64,000 nt of DNA from positions 5,146,001 to 5,210,000 of the forward strand of contig NZ_CP065997.1 of the NCBI RefSeq assembly GCF_016127315.1. The letters are read 5' to 3'. The notes beneath the pieces are model-generated. The model saw only the letters and a program-made list of their open reading frames with translations, ran no database searches and had not been told where the DNA came from. Below, in pieces: positions 57,032-64,000 of this stretch (within the stretch, counting starts at the first letter, position 1; every line of letters begins with the position of its first letter). Position numbers and translations under genes: made by a program. The DNA comes from Achromobacter deleyi. GTDB taxonomy: Bacteria; Pseudomonadota; Gammaproteobacteria; Burkholderiales; Burkholderiaceae_B.

Positions 57032-57898
57032 TCACCAGGCCATGCGCAGCGAGGCCAGCGAGGGCAATGCGGGCACGCCGGCGGTGGCGTCCACGCCCAG
57101 CGGCGGGCTGTCGTCGGCGGGCGCGCCGTCCGGCTCCAGGAAGTCGGACAGCACGTCGTCGCGCAGCTTGATGAAGCGCGGGTCGCTGCGGTTGCGGGCA
57201 TGCGGCAGCGGCACGTCGACGATGCGGCGGATGCGCCCCGGGCGCGGCTGCATGATGACCACCCGGTCGCCCAGGTAGACCGCTTCCTCGACGTCGTGCG
57301 TCACCAGGATCATGGTGATGCGCTCCTTCTGCCAGATGCGCTGCAGTTCGGCCTGCAGGCGCGCGCGGGTCAGCGCGTCGAGCGCGCCAAAGGGTTCGTC
57401 CAGCAGCAGCACGCGTGGCCGGTTGACCAAGCCGCGGGCGATCGCCACGCGCTGCGCCATGCCGCCGGAGATCTGGTGCGGGTACGACTGTTCGAAGCCC
57501 TCCAGCCCGACCAGGGCGACGTGCTCGGCCACGCGGTCACGCTTTTCGGCGCTGGAAATGGCGGCGTTGCGCAGCCCCACGGCGATGTTCTGCGCCACCG
57601 TCAGCCACGGGAACAGGCGGTGGTCCTGGAACACGATGCCGCGTTCCGGCCCGGTGCCGCGCACCGGCTCGCCACCCAGCGTGATGGCGCCCTCATAGGT
57701 ATCGTCCAGCCCCAGGATCAGGCGCAGCAGGGTGGACTTGCCGCAGCCGCTGGCGCCGACGATGGAAACGAACTGGCCGGCGGGAATGTCCAGGTCCACG
57801 CCTGTGAGCACCTGCAGCACGCCGCCTTCGGCCTGGGCGCTGGGATAGCGCTTGCCGACCGCCTGCAGCGACAGGTCCAGCGAAGAATGTTGAGCCAT
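57032..57898 (-). CDS. ABC importer ATPase, SsuB/TauB/NrtD type
   Basis: A 288-residue ATPase with VGASGCGKSTLL (Walker A), QISGGMAQRVAIARGLVNRP (signature) and VLLLDEPFGALD (Walker B). FGALDALTRARLQ matches the nitrate/sulfonate/taurine subgroup. AGGAAG precedes the ATG. It serves the two permeases immediately upstream. Confidence 0.94.
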   Translation of the reverse strand: MAQHSSLDLSLQAVGKRYPSAQAEGGVLQVLTGVDLDIPAGQFVSIVGASGCGKSTLLRLILGLDDTYEGAITLGGEPVRGTGPERGIVFQDHRLFPWLTVAQNIAVGLRNAAISSAEKRDRVAEHVALVGLEGFEQSYPHQISGGMAQRVAIARGLVNRPRVLLLDEPFGALDALTRARLQAELQRIWQKERITMILVTHDVEEAVYLGDRVVIMQPRPGRIRRIVDVPLPHARNRSDPRFIKLRDDVLSDFLEPDGAPADDSPPLGVDATAGVPALPSLASLRMAW

Positions 57899-57916
57899 GC
57901 TTGAGTCTTCCTGCGG

Positions 57917-58741
57917 TTATTGGTCCTGCCCGCGCAGGCGCGCGAGCCGGCGTTCGGCCACGCGGGCCAGGGCATTCATGAGCCAGCCGATCACCCCGAC
58001 CACGAACATGCCGAAGATCACCAGGTCCATCTGGAAATGTTCGCTGCCCTCGATCAGCAGGTTGCCGATGCCGACGCCCGCCACCAGCAGGTATTCGGCG
58101 CCGATGGTGGCCAGCCAGGAATAGATCAGCGCCAGGTAGACGCCGGTGAAGATGGCGGGCGCGGCGGCCGGCAGCACCACCTGGGCGAAGGTCTGCCAGC
58201 GGCTGTAGCCGTACACCCGCGCCACCTCCAGCAGCTTGGGCGGCGCGTTGCGCACGCCGTCGCAGGTGTTGACCACCACCGGCACCAGCGCCGCCAGCGA
58301 CAGGAACACCACCTTGGCGGTGTCGCCCAGCCCGAACCACACCGAGATCAGCGGAATCCAGGCGAACAGCGAGATCTGCTTGAAGGTGTTGAAGCTGGGA
58401 CCGACCAGCCGGTTGAACAGCGGCGACAGGCCCAGCAGCACCCCCAACACCAGGCCCGAAACGGTGCCGATGGCGAACCCGGTCAGCTCGCGGCCCAGGC
58501 TGGCGCCCAGCGCGCGCCACAGCTTGCCGCCGACGATCTGGTCGGCCGCGGTGGCCAGCACCTTGCCGGGCGAGACCAGCAGGGCCGAGTTCACCAGGTC
58601 GGCGCGGGCCAGCAGCCACCACAGCGCGATCGCCGCCACCGGCAGCGCCAGGCCGCGCCAGCGGCCGCCGCCGCGCACGGCCAGCGGTTGCGACAGCGCC
58701 AGCTCGGCCGCGTCGCGCGAGACAGGCGTCGGCGCGCTCAT
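57917..58741 (-). CDS. ABC importer permease, SsuC/TauC type (second)
   Basis: A 274-residue membrane protein with about six helices and the coupling loop VARVYGYSRWQTFAQVVLPAAAPAIFTGV. Its start overlaps the preceding permease stop (ATGA, 58738-58741), which rules out the longer open frame to 59461. A paired second permease is unusual for Ssu/Tau systems, which commonly have one, so a heterodimer is expected. Confidence 0.93.
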   Translation of the reverse strand: MSAPTPVSRDAAELALSQPLAVRGGGRWRGLALPVAAIALWWLLARADLVNSALLVSPGKVLATAADQIVGGKLWRALGASLGRELTGFAIGTVSGLVLGVLLGLSPLFNRLVGPSFNTFKQISLFAWIPLISVWFGLGDTAKVVFLSLAALVPVVVNTCDGVRNAPPKLLEVARVYGYSRWQTFAQVVLPAAAPAIFTGVYLALIYSWLATIGAEYLLVAGVGIGNLLIEGSEHFQMDLVIFGMFVVGVIGWLMNALARVAERRLARLRGQDQ

Positions 58742-59580
58742 GGTTGCACCTGCGGGGCCGTGGCGGCGCCGCGGCGGCCGTGGATCAGGCGGGTCTCGGC
58801 CCAGTCCAGCAGCCGGTCGATGGCGTAGCCGATGGCGCCCACCACGATCACCGCGGCCATCACCAGGTCCAGCTGGAACAGCTGGCGGCCGTAGACGATC
58901 AGATAGCCCAGGCCTTCGCTGGAGGCCACCAGTTCGACCACCACCAGCGACAGCCAGGCCTTGGTGAAGCCCAGCCGCAGGCCGGTGAACAGCGTCGGCA
59001 ATGCCAGCGGCACGACCACCTCCAGCACCTCCTGGCGCCGGCTGTAGCCATAGACCCGCGCCACTTCGCGCAGCGCCGGGCTGGCCTGGCGAAAGCCCTG
59101 CAGGGTGTTGAGCGTGACCGGCACCAGCGCCGCCTTGGCGATCAGGATGTACTTCAGCGGCTCGCCGATGCCGACGATCAGCAGCACGAACGGCAGCCAG
59201 GCCAGCACCGGGATCTGCACCAGCGCGTTGAAGGTCGGCAGCACGTAGGCCTCGAGCCGGCGAGACAGGCCCATGGCCGTGCCCAGCAGCAGCCCCAGCA
59301 GGCTGCCCAGCGCGAAGCCGACCAGCACCCGCTGCAGGCTGGCGCGGGTGTTGAGCCACAGGTCGCCGCTGGTGGCCAGGTCGCGCAGGGTGTCCCAGAC
59401 GAAGGCCGGCGGCGGCAGCACCTGTGGCGAGATCCAGCCCTGGCTGGCGCCGGTCTGCCACAACGTCAGCAAGGCCAGCGGCAGCAGCCAGGGCGCGGCG
59501 GTCCAGGCCGCCTGGCGCGCCCAGGCCGGCGCCGGGGCCAGGCGCGGCAGGGCGGAGGAAGAGAGGGAAGGCAAGGCCAT
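58738..59580 (-). CDS. ABC importer permease, SsuC/TauC type (first)
   Basis: A 280-residue permease with a similar loop REVARVYGYSRRQEVLEVVVPLALPTLFTGL. It follows the binding-protein gene by 13 bp. With its paralogue at 57917-58741 it forms a two-permease importer, presumably a product of tandem duplication. Confidence 0.93.
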   Translation of the reverse strand: MALPSLSSSALPRLAPAPAWARQAAWTAAPWLLPLALLTLWQTGASQGWISPQVLPPPAFVWDTLRDLATSGDLWLNTRASLQRVLVGFALGSLLGLLLGTAMGLSRRLEAYVLPTFNALVQIPVLAWLPFVLLIVGIGEPLKYILIAKAALVPVTLNTLQGFRQASPALREVARVYGYSRRQEVLEVVVPLALPTLFTGLRLGFTKAWLSLVVVELVASSEGLGYLIVYGRQLFQLDLVMAAVIVVGAIGYAIDRLLDWAETRLIHGRRGAATAPQVQP

Positions 59581-59593
59581 GGCGGCGCTCCGG

Positions 59594-60688
59594 TCAGCGC
59601 GCGGCGGCCTGGGCCGGTCCGGCGACCGGCTTGCCGGCAGCGTCGAAGGCGGTCCAGTAGCGCTCCAGCCCCTGCGCCTTGAGCGCGTTCTGCAGATAGC
59701 GCGGATCGAACCAGCCGTCCAGCGAGACCTCGCGGCGGATCAGCTTGAGCTTGGCGGCGTCGGCCACCACCGCCTTGTAGCGGGCGATGATGAAGTCGTC
59801 GATCAGCGGCGAATTGCGCGCGGCCAGGTCCTGCTTGTCGAACTCGGCCGCCCACGAGGCGTAGGGCACGCCGCTCTTTTCCCAGATCTTGAACAGGGCG
59901 TCGCGGTTCTTCTCGTCGGACGACCATTGCGCGGCGCGCACGAACACGTCCACCACCTTCTGCACCTGGGCGGGGTTCTCGCGCTCGAAGTCCTCGCGCA
60001 CCAGCAGCGACGCCTGGCGGGTGTAGGCGGGGTCCTGGCCCTGGGTGCTGTAGATGACCTTGGCCAGGCCCTGGTCGCGCACCTTGAACCATTCGTAGCC
60101 GCCGAAGGCCGCGTCCACGCCGTTGGACACCAGCGCGGCCTGGGCGCTGCCCGCGTCCAGGTTCACCCCCTTGATGTCGCGCTCGGCCAGGCCGTGCGCG
60201 GCCAGCACGTTGATCGCCACCAGGTGGCCGTTGGTGCCGCGGAAGATCGACACCTTGCGGTCCTTCAGGTCCTCGATGGACTTGAGCGGGGAATTCGGTG
60301 GGGCCACCAGGTACAGGTTGTTGCGCGCGCCGCTGACCAGCAGCAGCTTGGTCTTCAGGCCGTTGGCGCGGCCCACCACCTGCGGCAGGTCGCCCTGGTA
60401 GGCGAAGTCGATCTGCTTGTTCGACAGCGCCTCGTTGACGGCCGGGCCGGCGCCCTTGAAGAACAGCCACTCGACCTTGACGCCGTCGGCGGCGAAGGCC
60501 TGCTCCAGCCACTGGTTGACGCGCACCACGCCGCCCGGCGAGCCGCCCCAGGTGATCGGGTCGCCGCCGCCGGCGGTGGCCACGCCGACGCGGATGACGT
60601 CGGCGGCCCGGGCGCTGCCGCTCAACGCCGCCAGGGCCACCAGGCCCAGCGCGGCAACGTGTTTGCTCAGGTTCATCAATGACTTCAT
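59594..60688 (-). CDS. ABC importer periplasmic binding protein, SsuA/NMT1-like
   Basis: A 364-residue protein with signal peptide ending SARA (about residue 28) followed by ADVIRVGVAT. It has KVEWLFFKGAGPAVNEAL and DFAYQGDLPQVVGRANGL, in the sulfonate/nitrate/taurine binding class. It is upstream of two permeases and the ATPase and 83 bp after the amidohydrolase. The ligand is unknown but probably an organic sulfonate or another small organic acid. Confidence 0.92.
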   Translation of the reverse strand: MKSLMNLSKHVAALGLVALAALSGSARAADVIRVGVATAGGGDPITWGGSPGGVVRVNQWLEQAFAADGVKVEWLFFKGAGPAVNEALSNKQIDFAYQGDLPQVVGRANGLKTKLLLVSGARNNLYLVAPPNSPLKSIEDLKDRKVSIFRGTNGHLVAINVLAAHGLAERDIKGVNLDAGSAQAALVSNGVDAAFGGYEWFKVRDQGLAKVIYSTQGQDPAYTRQASLLVREDFERENPAQVQKVVDVFVRAAQWSSDEKNRDALFKIWEKSGVPYASWAAEFDKQDLAARNSPLIDDFIIARYKAVVADAAKLKLIRREVSLDGWFDPRYLQNALKAQGLERYWTAFDAAGKPVAGPAQAAAR

Positions 60689-60771
60689 GGAAAGACTCGT
60701 TCAGAAAGGAAACGGGCAACCCGCCGGCGCGACGCCGGCGGCGGACAACGGCAGCAACAGGCCGGCGTGGA

Positions 60772-62295
60772 TCAGGCCGCGGCGCGGGCCGGGGTGGCGG
60801 CGAGCTTGCGTTCGATGGCGGTGCCCTGGAAGAAGGCCGGATTGGCCTCGGTGTAGAAGCGGTAGGGGTTGCCGAACACCAGCGCCTTGAAGTCTTGCGC
60901 GCTGATCACGCCCTGTTCGACCAGGTCCCAGCTTTCGGCCAGCGGCGCGGTCAGGTCGGGCACGTCCCAGTGGCCGATGTCCGAGGACCAGATGGCGTTG
61001 ATCTTCACGCCGAGCGGATTGACCTTGTCGTTGAAGGCCGCCGCCACGGTGCGGTCGTCGGACTCCGAGCCGAAGTAGAAACTGTCGACCCAGCGCTTGC
61101 GAATGTCCTCGACCGATTCGATGCCGGCGGCGGCGAAGTCGTCCAGCTCGTCCGGATGCGGGTCGCGGCTATGCGGCAGGGCCGAGATGCCCAGGCTGTC
61201 GCGCAGCAACTGCTGCGGGTCGATGTCGCGGCCGCGGATGAAGTCGGCGCCATAGCGCTGAAACAGCTCGTGCAGCAGCGCCACGTCGGCGTTGGCCGGG
61301 TTGTAGTTCTGCACCGCGGCGCGGTTGCGCTTTTCCCAGCGGTCCACCAGATGGGTGTAGACGTGCGAGCCCCAATCGGCGCCGCCTTCCAGCAGCGCCA
61401 CGCGCAGGTTCGGGAAGCGCCGCGTGACGCCGCCGAAGAACAGCGCCTTGGCGAAGGCCTGCGAGCCATCGGCGAAGTGGCCGATGTGGTTGAACATGTA
61501 GTTGCTGATGGAATGGCGGCCGGTCCAGCCCTGGCTGCCGTAGTGCGTGGTGACCGGCACGCCCAGCTCGACCACCTTGGCCCAGAACGGGTCGTAGTCG
61601 TACTCGCTGTCGATGCCATAGAAATCGATATAACTGGCGTGCTTGGCGATCTCGGGATAGTCGGCGGCGGGATACTTGCGCGCGATCGCCTTGATCGGCC
61701 GCTTCACGCCGCCGGCGATGTTGATGACCTTCAGCCCCAGGGTCTTGACCGCGAACTCAAGCTCCTCGATGCCTTCCTGCGGGGTGTTCAGCGGGATGCC
61801 GGCCACCGGCGTCAGGCGGTCGCTGTACTTGCGGTACTGGTCGGCATGGAAGTGGTTGATGGCGCGGTGCAGCGGCTGGCGGAACTCGTCGCCCGCGGCC
61901 AGCGGCGCCAGCACGTCGTTGGGGAACAGCACGGAGTAGTCCGCGCCTTGCTCGGCCAGGCGCTCGTTGAGCAGCTCGGGCAGGGTATAGGTGGCCAGGT
62001 CCAGCGTGTTGCGCGTGACCCGCGCCCACCAGGGCGAGCGCAGGGTGCGGTTGTCCTGGCGCTCGGCCGGCGTCTGCTGGTACCAGTCCTTGCCGCCGCT
62101 CTTGGTGGCGAAGCGCGAGCCCAGCGCCTTGCGCAGCGCATCCACCAGCTTGCCGCCGCCGTAGTGCTGGACGTAGTCCTCCAGGACCGGCGCGTAATCG
62201 TTGACGTGCACGTCGGTGTCGATCACCGGGTAGTCCAGGGTCGCCTTGACGGCGGCGGACCGTGACGCGTGGCTCGGGTGCAAAGGCTGGTTCAT
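60772..62295 (-). CDS. Amidohydrolase 2-family metal-dependent hydrolase/decarboxylase
   Basis: A 507-residue TIM-barrel enzyme. Metal-site features visible: DTDVHV near residue 26-31, a His in VTTHYGSQG, and the late Asp in SSDIGHWD. The family (ACMSD/LigW relatives) hydrolyses or decarboxylates carboxylated rings. Start MNQPLHP at 62295 has GGAGAG upstream; an in-frame ATG at 62355 is less likely. It heads the leftward operon with the importer and monooxygenase, so it may process the imported compound or the monooxygenase product. Exact reaction unknown. Confidence 0.87.
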   Translation of the reverse strand: MNQPLHPSHASRSAAVKATLDYPVIDTDVHVNDYAPVLEDYVQHYGGGKLVDALRKALGSRFATKSGGKDWYQQTPAERQDNRTLRSPWWARVTRNTLDLATYTLPELLNERLAEQGADYSVLFPNDVLAPLAAGDEFRQPLHRAINHFHADQYRKYSDRLTPVAGIPLNTPQEGIEELEFAVKTLGLKVINIAGGVKRPIKAIARKYPAADYPEIAKHASYIDFYGIDSEYDYDPFWAKVVELGVPVTTHYGSQGWTGRHSISNYMFNHIGHFADGSQAFAKALFFGGVTRRFPNLRVALLEGGADWGSHVYTHLVDRWEKRNRAAVQNYNPANADVALLHELFQRYGADFIRGRDIDPQQLLRDSLGISALPHSRDPHPDELDDFAAAGIESVEDIRKRWVDSFYFGSESDDRTVAAAFNDKVNPLGVKINAIWSSDIGHWDVPDLTAPLAESWDLVEQGVISAQDFKALVFGNPYRFYTEANPAFFQGTAIERKLAATPARAAA

Positions 62296-62590
62296 GCTGG
62301 CGCTCTCCGTGGGTCGTATCGCGAGGCGCAGGGGAAGTCCCTGCTTGCCTGGCAAACATTACGGGAGCGCCGCGCGGCGCCCAACGAAGGATTGGTTGTT
62401 TAGTTGTGCGTCATGACCAAATAACCAGCAGTCACGGCGGGCGGGCCAGCCGCCGCGCCAGCGAGCGGGCTTCGCGCACGGTCTGCGTGAACGGATCGGG
62501 CCGCGTCGCAATAGGCGCCGAATACCGCTTTGCCGTCCAGCAGGTGGATGACGGGATGCAGGCCGTTGGCCCGGGGGCTAGCCGGGCGGC
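62296..62590. other. Intergenic region before the amidohydrolase operon
   Basis: 295 bases. They contain the operon promoter, with an imperfect inverted repeat GGTTGTTT / AAATAACC around 62394-62425 that may be an operator. A 65-residue frame on the minus strand (62400-62597) is listed separately. No other gene is seen. Confidence 0.45.
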
Positions 62591-62597
62591 TCACCAT
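62400..62597 (-). CDS. Small ORF of unknown function, possibly a gene remnant
   Basis: A 65-codon frame whose ATG overlaps the receptor stop (ATGGTGA), which permits translational coupling. The residues around NGLHPVIHLLDGKAVFGAY look protein-like, then the sequence becomes Ala/Pro-rich. I recognise no family. It may be a remnant of a longer gene. Coding status is unproven. Confidence 0.3.
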   Translation of the reverse strand: MVSRPASPRANGLHPVIHLLDGKAVFGAYCDAARSVHADRARSPLAGAAAGPPAVTAGYLVMTHN

Positions 62598-64000
62598 TTG
62601 TAGCGCACCGAACCGACGATCTGCCGTCCCTGGCCCAGGTAGCAATAGCCGCCGCTGCAAGCCTGCACCTGCTTGTCGGCCAGGTTCTGCACGCTCAGGC
62701 GCGCCTGCCACCCCTTGAGCGCCGGATGCGCGTAGCCGGGCTCGTAGCTCACCGACACATCGAACAGCGTGGCCGCTGGATTGCGCATGAGGTTGAGCTT
62801 GTCGCCATAGCTGGCGCCGATGTAGCGCGCGCCCGCGCCCAGCCCAAGACCGGCCAGCGGGCCTTGCGGCAGTCTGTAGTCGAGCCACAGGCTGGCCAGG
62901 TGGCGCGGCTGGTAGGACGGCACCTTGCCGATCTCCGCCGGGTTGTTGCTCTTGATCACCTCGCCACGGTTGTAGCTGTAGCTGGCGATCAATTGGACGC
63001 CGCGCTCCAGGTCGGCCAGGCTTTCCAGTTCGAGGCCGGTGGAGCGGATGGTGCCAGCCAGTTCCGACCAGGGTTGGGCGGGAACGACGCGGGCCGCGTC
63101 CTTTTCCTCGATACGGTAGGCGGCCAGCGTCACATAGCTGTGCGAACCGGGCGGCTGGTACTTGATGCCGGCCTCGACCTGCTCGCCATGGGTCGGGTCG
63201 AGCACCTCGCCGGTCCGGGTAAGGCCGGTGTTGGGGATGAACGAGGTGGAATAGTTCATGTACGGCGCCAGGCCGTTGTCGGCCAGGTACAGCGCGCCGG
63301 CCTGCCAGGTGAAGGCATGGTCGGACTTGACCGTGGCGGGCTTGCTGCGGTTCAGCAGGTTGCGTTTGTCATGGCGCAGCGTGTCATAGCGGCCGCCCAG
63401 CGTCATGCGCCAGTTGCCCACCGAAGCCTGGTCGGACAGGTAGAACCCGTGCTGTGAATTGCGTTGCAACGACGATGAAAGGTTCGTCGGCGAGGTCGGT
63501 CGCGACACGTTGCCGTACTGGGGATTGTCCAGGTCCAGCGTGGGGTAGCCGGTCAGATAGCCATTGCCCTGACTCCATTTCAGCCACTGGTAGTCGAAGC
63601 CGGTCAGCAGGCTGTGGGCGACTTGGCTGGTGTTGAACCGCACGGTCGCGTTGTTATCCACCGACACGTTCTTGACCATGCTTTTGATGCTCCAGGCGTT
63701 GCGCTTGAGCAGGCGGGTACCCGGCTCCAGGCCGGCGCCGCTCAGATATCGCGCGTCCAGGTCGATACGGCCGTGGCGCAATTGCTGGCGCAGCGTGACG
63801 TTCTGGCCCAGGCGATGCTCCAGCTCGTAGCCGATCTGGTATTGCGTCTGGCGCTGGTGATCGTAGCGCGGATCGCTGACGCGGATCTTGGTGACCTTGC
63901 CGTTTTCGACGTAGTTGCCGACGCTGGCGTCGGTTTCGTCCTTCAGGTATTGGCCCAGCAGCGTCAGCGTGGTGTGCTCGCCCAGGCGGAACTCGAACGA
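62591..64000 (-). CDS. TonB-dependent siderophore receptor, C-terminal part (FhuA/FhuE-like)
   Basis: 469 residues are visible; the frame is open to the window edge, so the signal peptide and plug lie outside. The visible barrel has GEQVEAGIKYQPPGS, IRSTGLELES, SNNPAEIG and ends VRYKW. The late Cys pair (VQACSGGYCYLG) and overall pattern resemble the receptor at 10511-12661, hence the FhuA-type call. A TTG/ATG start at 63781 is only an internal codon. It lies upstream of the amidohydrolase operon in the same direction and might be unrelated to it or supply its substrate. Confidence 0.9.
   Translation of the reverse strand, partial: SFEFRLGEHTTLTLLGQYLKDETDASVGNYVENGKVTKIRVSDPRYDHQRQTQYQIGYELEHRLGQNVTLRQQLRHGRIDLDARYLSGAGLEPGTRLLKRNAWSIKSMVKNVSVDNNATVRFNTSQVAHSLLTGFDYQWLKWSQGNGYLTGYPTLDLDNPQYGNVSRPTSPTNLSSSLQRNSQHGFYLSDQASVGNWRMTLGGRYDTLRHDKRNLLNRSKPATVKSDHAFTWQAGALYLADNGLAPYMNYSTSFIPNTGLTRTGEVLDPTHGEQVEAGIKYQPPGSHSYVTLAAYRIEEKDAARVVPAQPWSELAGTIRSTGLELESLADLERGVQLIASYSYNRGEVIKSNNPAEIGKVPSYQPRHLASLWLDYRLPQGPLAGLGLGAGARYIGASYGDKLNLMRNPAATLFDVSVSYEPGYAHPALKGWQARLSVQNLADKQVQACSGGYCYLGQGRQIVGSVRYKW

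Overview
The window is GC-rich, gene-dense bacterial chromosome. It looks like a betaproteobacterium of the family Alcaligenaceae (Achromobacter or Bordetella relatives). This rests on gene content: a monomeric NADP isocitrate dehydrogenase, a Bug-type solute-binding protein, an azurin, and many iron-siderophore systems. The genus is inference. I saw no tRNA, rRNA, insertion sequence, prophage or CRISPR array.

Region 1 (2-28134) is a hydroxamate-type peptide siderophore locus. It opens inside a non-ribosomal peptide synthetase (visible order A-T-E, C-A-T, C-A-T-TE). A leftward operon follows: N5-hydroxyornithine acyltransferase, ornithine N5-monooxygenase, diaminobutyrate-type aminotransferase, FhuA-like receptor and an HSL-type esterase. 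FhuF (iron reductase) and a PvdE-like exporter diverge from each other. A second leftward block carries an AraC-type regulator, an MFS exporter, a second TonB-dependent receptor, a lipoprotein binding protein, two FecCD permeases and an ATPase. Fur-box-like sequences precede the biosynthetic operon, the second receptor and the regulator. Together the genes build, export, recapture, import and reductively release iron from one siderophore. By eye the last three residues are D-Thr, L-Ser and an ornithine-like residue.

Region 2 (28397-36693) holds FetAB-like genes, a DedA protein, isocitrate dehydrogenase (icd), a HilA-like winged-helix/TPR regulator, and threonine deaminase (ilvA). A complete isoleucine leader-peptide attenuator precedes ilvA.

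Region 3 (36690-44822) is another iron-uptake unit: a leftward operon of binding protein, permease, azurin and ATPase. Beside it are a two-component system and a Fiu/BfrD-like receptor with its own Fur-like site.

Region 4 (44960-50521) encodes galactarate/glucarate catabolism. GarD makes 5-dehydro-4-deoxyglucarate, KdgD makes 2-oxoglutarate semialdehyde, and an aldehyde dehydrogenase makes 2-oxoglutarate. A Bug-type binding protein accompanies them. Two near-identical inverted operators lie in the shared promoter region.

Region 5 (50533-55438) contains a ProQ/FinO-family RNA chaperone, a DUF2946-CopC-CopD copper module, and a lactate-permease-family transporter paired with a class I glutamine amidotransferase.

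Region 6 (55597-64000) is a leftward catabolic block: amidohydrolase, ABC importer of the sulfonate/nitrate/taurine type, and FMN-dependent monooxygenase. It lies downstream of a TonB-dependent receptor that runs off the window end.
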